Shown in pieces: positions 6,171-7,192 of a stretch of DNA of 7,192 bases (its first letter is position 1; every line of letters begins with the position of its first letter). Under the pieces are notes generated by a model that saw only the letters and a program-made list of their open reading frames with translations, did no database searches and was not told the origin of the DNA. The translations under genes and the position numbers were made by a program. Source of the DNA: Oscillospiraceae bacterium (GTDB taxonomy: Bacteria; Bacillota; Clostridia; Oscillospirales; Ruminococcaceae); contig JAIEDJ010000298.1 in the NCBI GenBank assembly GCA_029068025.1, positions 1 to 7,192 on the forward strand, given 5' to 3'.

Positions 6171-7064
6171 TCATCCCGCTTGGTGTGTATCGCCCGACAT
6201 ATCGGTATCCGAGCTGTCGGAGCTGCCGGACATGTCCGATTCCTCGGAGCTGTCAGAGCTGTCGGAGCTGTCATTGCCCGAGGAAGTATCGTCCTCTTCT
6301 ATCTTTTTGACAAGATACGGATTCTCGCGAACAAACGACTCCACCAGCAGGACTTCCTTCTTCTCGCCGTCCTCCGTTATGACAGACCATTCCACCAGAT
6401 CGCCCGGAAGACCCGAGTAGGACGCGGTGTGTATCGACTTGCAGCCACGAACCTTCTTGCATATTCCCATAGGGATCTTGATATCGTCCTCTGTCGTCTC
6501 GACGAAGTATTTTTGCAGCTTTCTGTCGCCGTTGGTGTCGAAATACCTCACGATACGGTATTCTCCCGACTCGGAGAGCTTTTCATAATTCGTATCGCGT
6601 TTTGAAAGCTCCACGTCTGTGAATGTGATCGTCCCAATGAATATCTGGACTCCGATATACCCGACCACTCCGATAACGAACATCAGCAGATACATAGTTC
6701 CGAGCACTGTTTTCAGCGTTTCGTTTGAGCTGTTTACAAAAAAGACGACCAGCATAACGGCGATAGGAGGGATACTGATGTACCAATTCCCGAAGCTGAA
6801 TATGAGTATAGCGAATATTATAGGCGGAAGGACGTAGGAATTCACCTGTGTGATGATCTGTTTTCTTGACAGAATAAACAGCGCCATAACGCATATATTC
6901 ACAAAGAGGTACAATACGAACAGCGGGGCGGGCTTTTCGATATCGAAGTAATACCCGAAGCTGAGGTAAGCGATCCATACCACGAATAGGGTATAACCCC
7001 ACCCGGCAACAGCCACGCCGCGCCTGAACCATATATTTTTAAAAAAAGCTATGAGCTTGTCCAT
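6171..7064 (-). CDS. Five-helix membrane protein with extracytoplasmic domain and Ser/Asp tail
   Basis: This is a 297-residue protein of unrecognised family. Hydrophobic segments lie at about 17-37, 46-65, 78-91, 93-110 and 120-143. The basic start (FFKNIWFRRG) and the RKQ after helix 2 place the N-terminus and that loop inside. With five helices, residues of about 145-297 should then face outwards. The outer part is a small beta-rich domain to about 255, with YRIVRYFDTNGDRKLQKYF at 169-187 and a C-x5-C pair at 202-208 in ICKKVRGC. It ends in a Ser/Asp/Glu tail of about 40 residues from 257. The tail resembles a flexible wall-spanning or cation-binding stretch but has no LPXTG sorting motif. 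ATG at 7062-7064 has AAAGGA 6 nt upstream. It is the first gene of the run; the zinc-finger gene follows after 48 bp. Its role may be sensing, transport or anchoring, and I cannot tell which. Confidence 0.85.
   Translation of the reverse strand: MDKLIAFFKNIWFRRGVAVAGWGYTLFVVWIAYLSFGYYFDIEKPAPLFVLYLFVNICVMALFILSRKQIITQVNSYVLPPIIFAILIFSFGNWYISIPPIAVMLVVFFVNSSNETLKTVLGTMYLLMFVIGVVGYIGVQIFIGTITFTDVELSKRDTNYEKLSESGEYRIVRYFDTNGDRKLQKYFVETTEDDIKIPMGICKKVRGCKSIHTASYSGLPGDLVEWSVITEDGEKKEVLLVESFVRENPYLVKKIEEDDTSSGNDSSDSSDSSEESDMSGSSDSSDTDMSGDTHQAG
6210..6273 (-). repeat. 9-bp tandem repeats encoding the Ser-Ser-Asp tail
   Basis: GGAGCTGTC-type 9-mers recur in register at 6247, 6256 and 6265, with a related pair at about 6210-6227. 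On the coding strand they give Ser-Ser-Asp/Glu units. Such an in-frame array can change length by slippage without breaking the reading frame. Confidence 0.6.
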
Positions 7065-7120
7065 AGGATGTCCTTTCAGAATAAAATAATAATTTATTAT
7101 GCTATTGCAAAGTTAAAAAC
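7065..7120 (-). promoter_or_regulatory. AT-rich leader, probable promoter of the membrane gene
   Basis: This is the only clearly AT-rich intergenic stretch upstream of the first gene. TTGCAA at 7105-7110 and a TATTTT-like -10 about 16-17 nt downstream, each 4 of 6 matches, are the best sigma-A pair I can find. The ribosome binding site AAAGGA sits at 7071-7076. The promoter boxes are weak guesses. Confidence 0.35.
7086..7100. promoter_or_regulatory. Perfect AT palindrome in the leader, possible operator
   Basis: ATAATAA-T-TTATTAT is a perfect inverted repeat with a 1-nt centre, placed between the suggested -35 and -10 and overlapping the latter. It could bind a dimeric regulator, but AT-rich palindromes also arise by chance. 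Confidence 0.3.
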
Positions 7121-7128
7121 CGGGATTC

Positions 7129-7180
7129 CAAAGGGTGACTCCCCCGCGGGGGAGATGTCACGAAGTGACAGAGGGGCTGA
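7129..7180. repeat. GC-rich intergenic hairpin repeat at the window edge
   Basis: Two hairpins stand side by side. CTCCCCCGCGGGGGAG at 7139-7154 is a perfect 16-bp palindrome, and TGTCAC-GAA-GTGACA is at 7156-7170. They are flanked by GGGTGACT and GAGGGGCTGACC. From memory this resembles a REP-like repeat scattered between genes of gut clostridia. The base composition differs sharply from the adjoining AT-rich leader. It may continue past the window. It could also end transcription from the gene to the right. Confidence 0.6.
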
Positions 7181-7192
7181 CCGACAGACCTT

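Noticed and set aside
6171..6290. Sdr-type wall-anchored adhesin
   Set aside because: The Ser/Asp run is short and the protein has no LPXTG motif, no signal peptide of that class and no adhesin domain.
1..7192. CRISPR array, tRNA, rRNA, transposase or phage gene
   Set aside because: I found no regularly spaced direct repeats, cloverleaf or rRNA-like sequence, and no recombinase or phage-like product in any supported gene.

Overview
The window reads as an ordinary chromosomal or accessory stretch of a gut-type Firmicute. My best guess is the Ruminococcus/Oscillospiraceae group. The reasons are strong AGGAGG-type ribosome binding sites, frequent GTG/TTG starts, a carboxy(nor)spermidine decarboxylase, a CGNR/DUF6076-like zinc-finger protein, and at the right edge a GC-rich hairpin repeat of a style common between genes in clostridial genomes. 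This taxonomic placement is an inference; no rRNA or marker gene is present.

All five genes lie on the minus strand and are read from right to left. First comes a five-helix membrane protein with an outward-facing domain and a Ser/Asp tail (7064-6171). Next is a 921-residue protein with a four-cysteine zinc finger and a disordered tail of about 510 residues (6122-3357). Then come nspC, the PLP-dependent carboxynorspermidine/carboxyspermidine decarboxylase (3165-2014), and two paralogous SUKH-like proteins of 214 residues (1975-1331) and 429 residues (1300-11). The second of these carries C-terminal TPRs. Gaps within the two gene groups are 30-48 bp, so each group is probably co-transcribed.

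The most unusual stretch is the 191-bp gap before nspC. It is almost entirely one long imperfect palindrome (about 3164-3360). One end touches the stop codon of the upstream gene and the other end supplies the nspC Shine-Dalgarno. In the mRNA, the 5' arm carries an ACCTCCTCG that can pair with the CGAGGAGGT at the nspC start. Inside it is a 36-codon ORF whose TGA overlaps the nspC ATG. It looks like a MITE/REP-type hairpin element that may control nspC translation.

Only nspC has a firm biochemical function. The membrane protein, zinc-finger protein and SUKH-like pair are uncharacterised. Their clustering could mark an envelope-associated or toxin/immunity-related module, but the sequence alone does not prove that.
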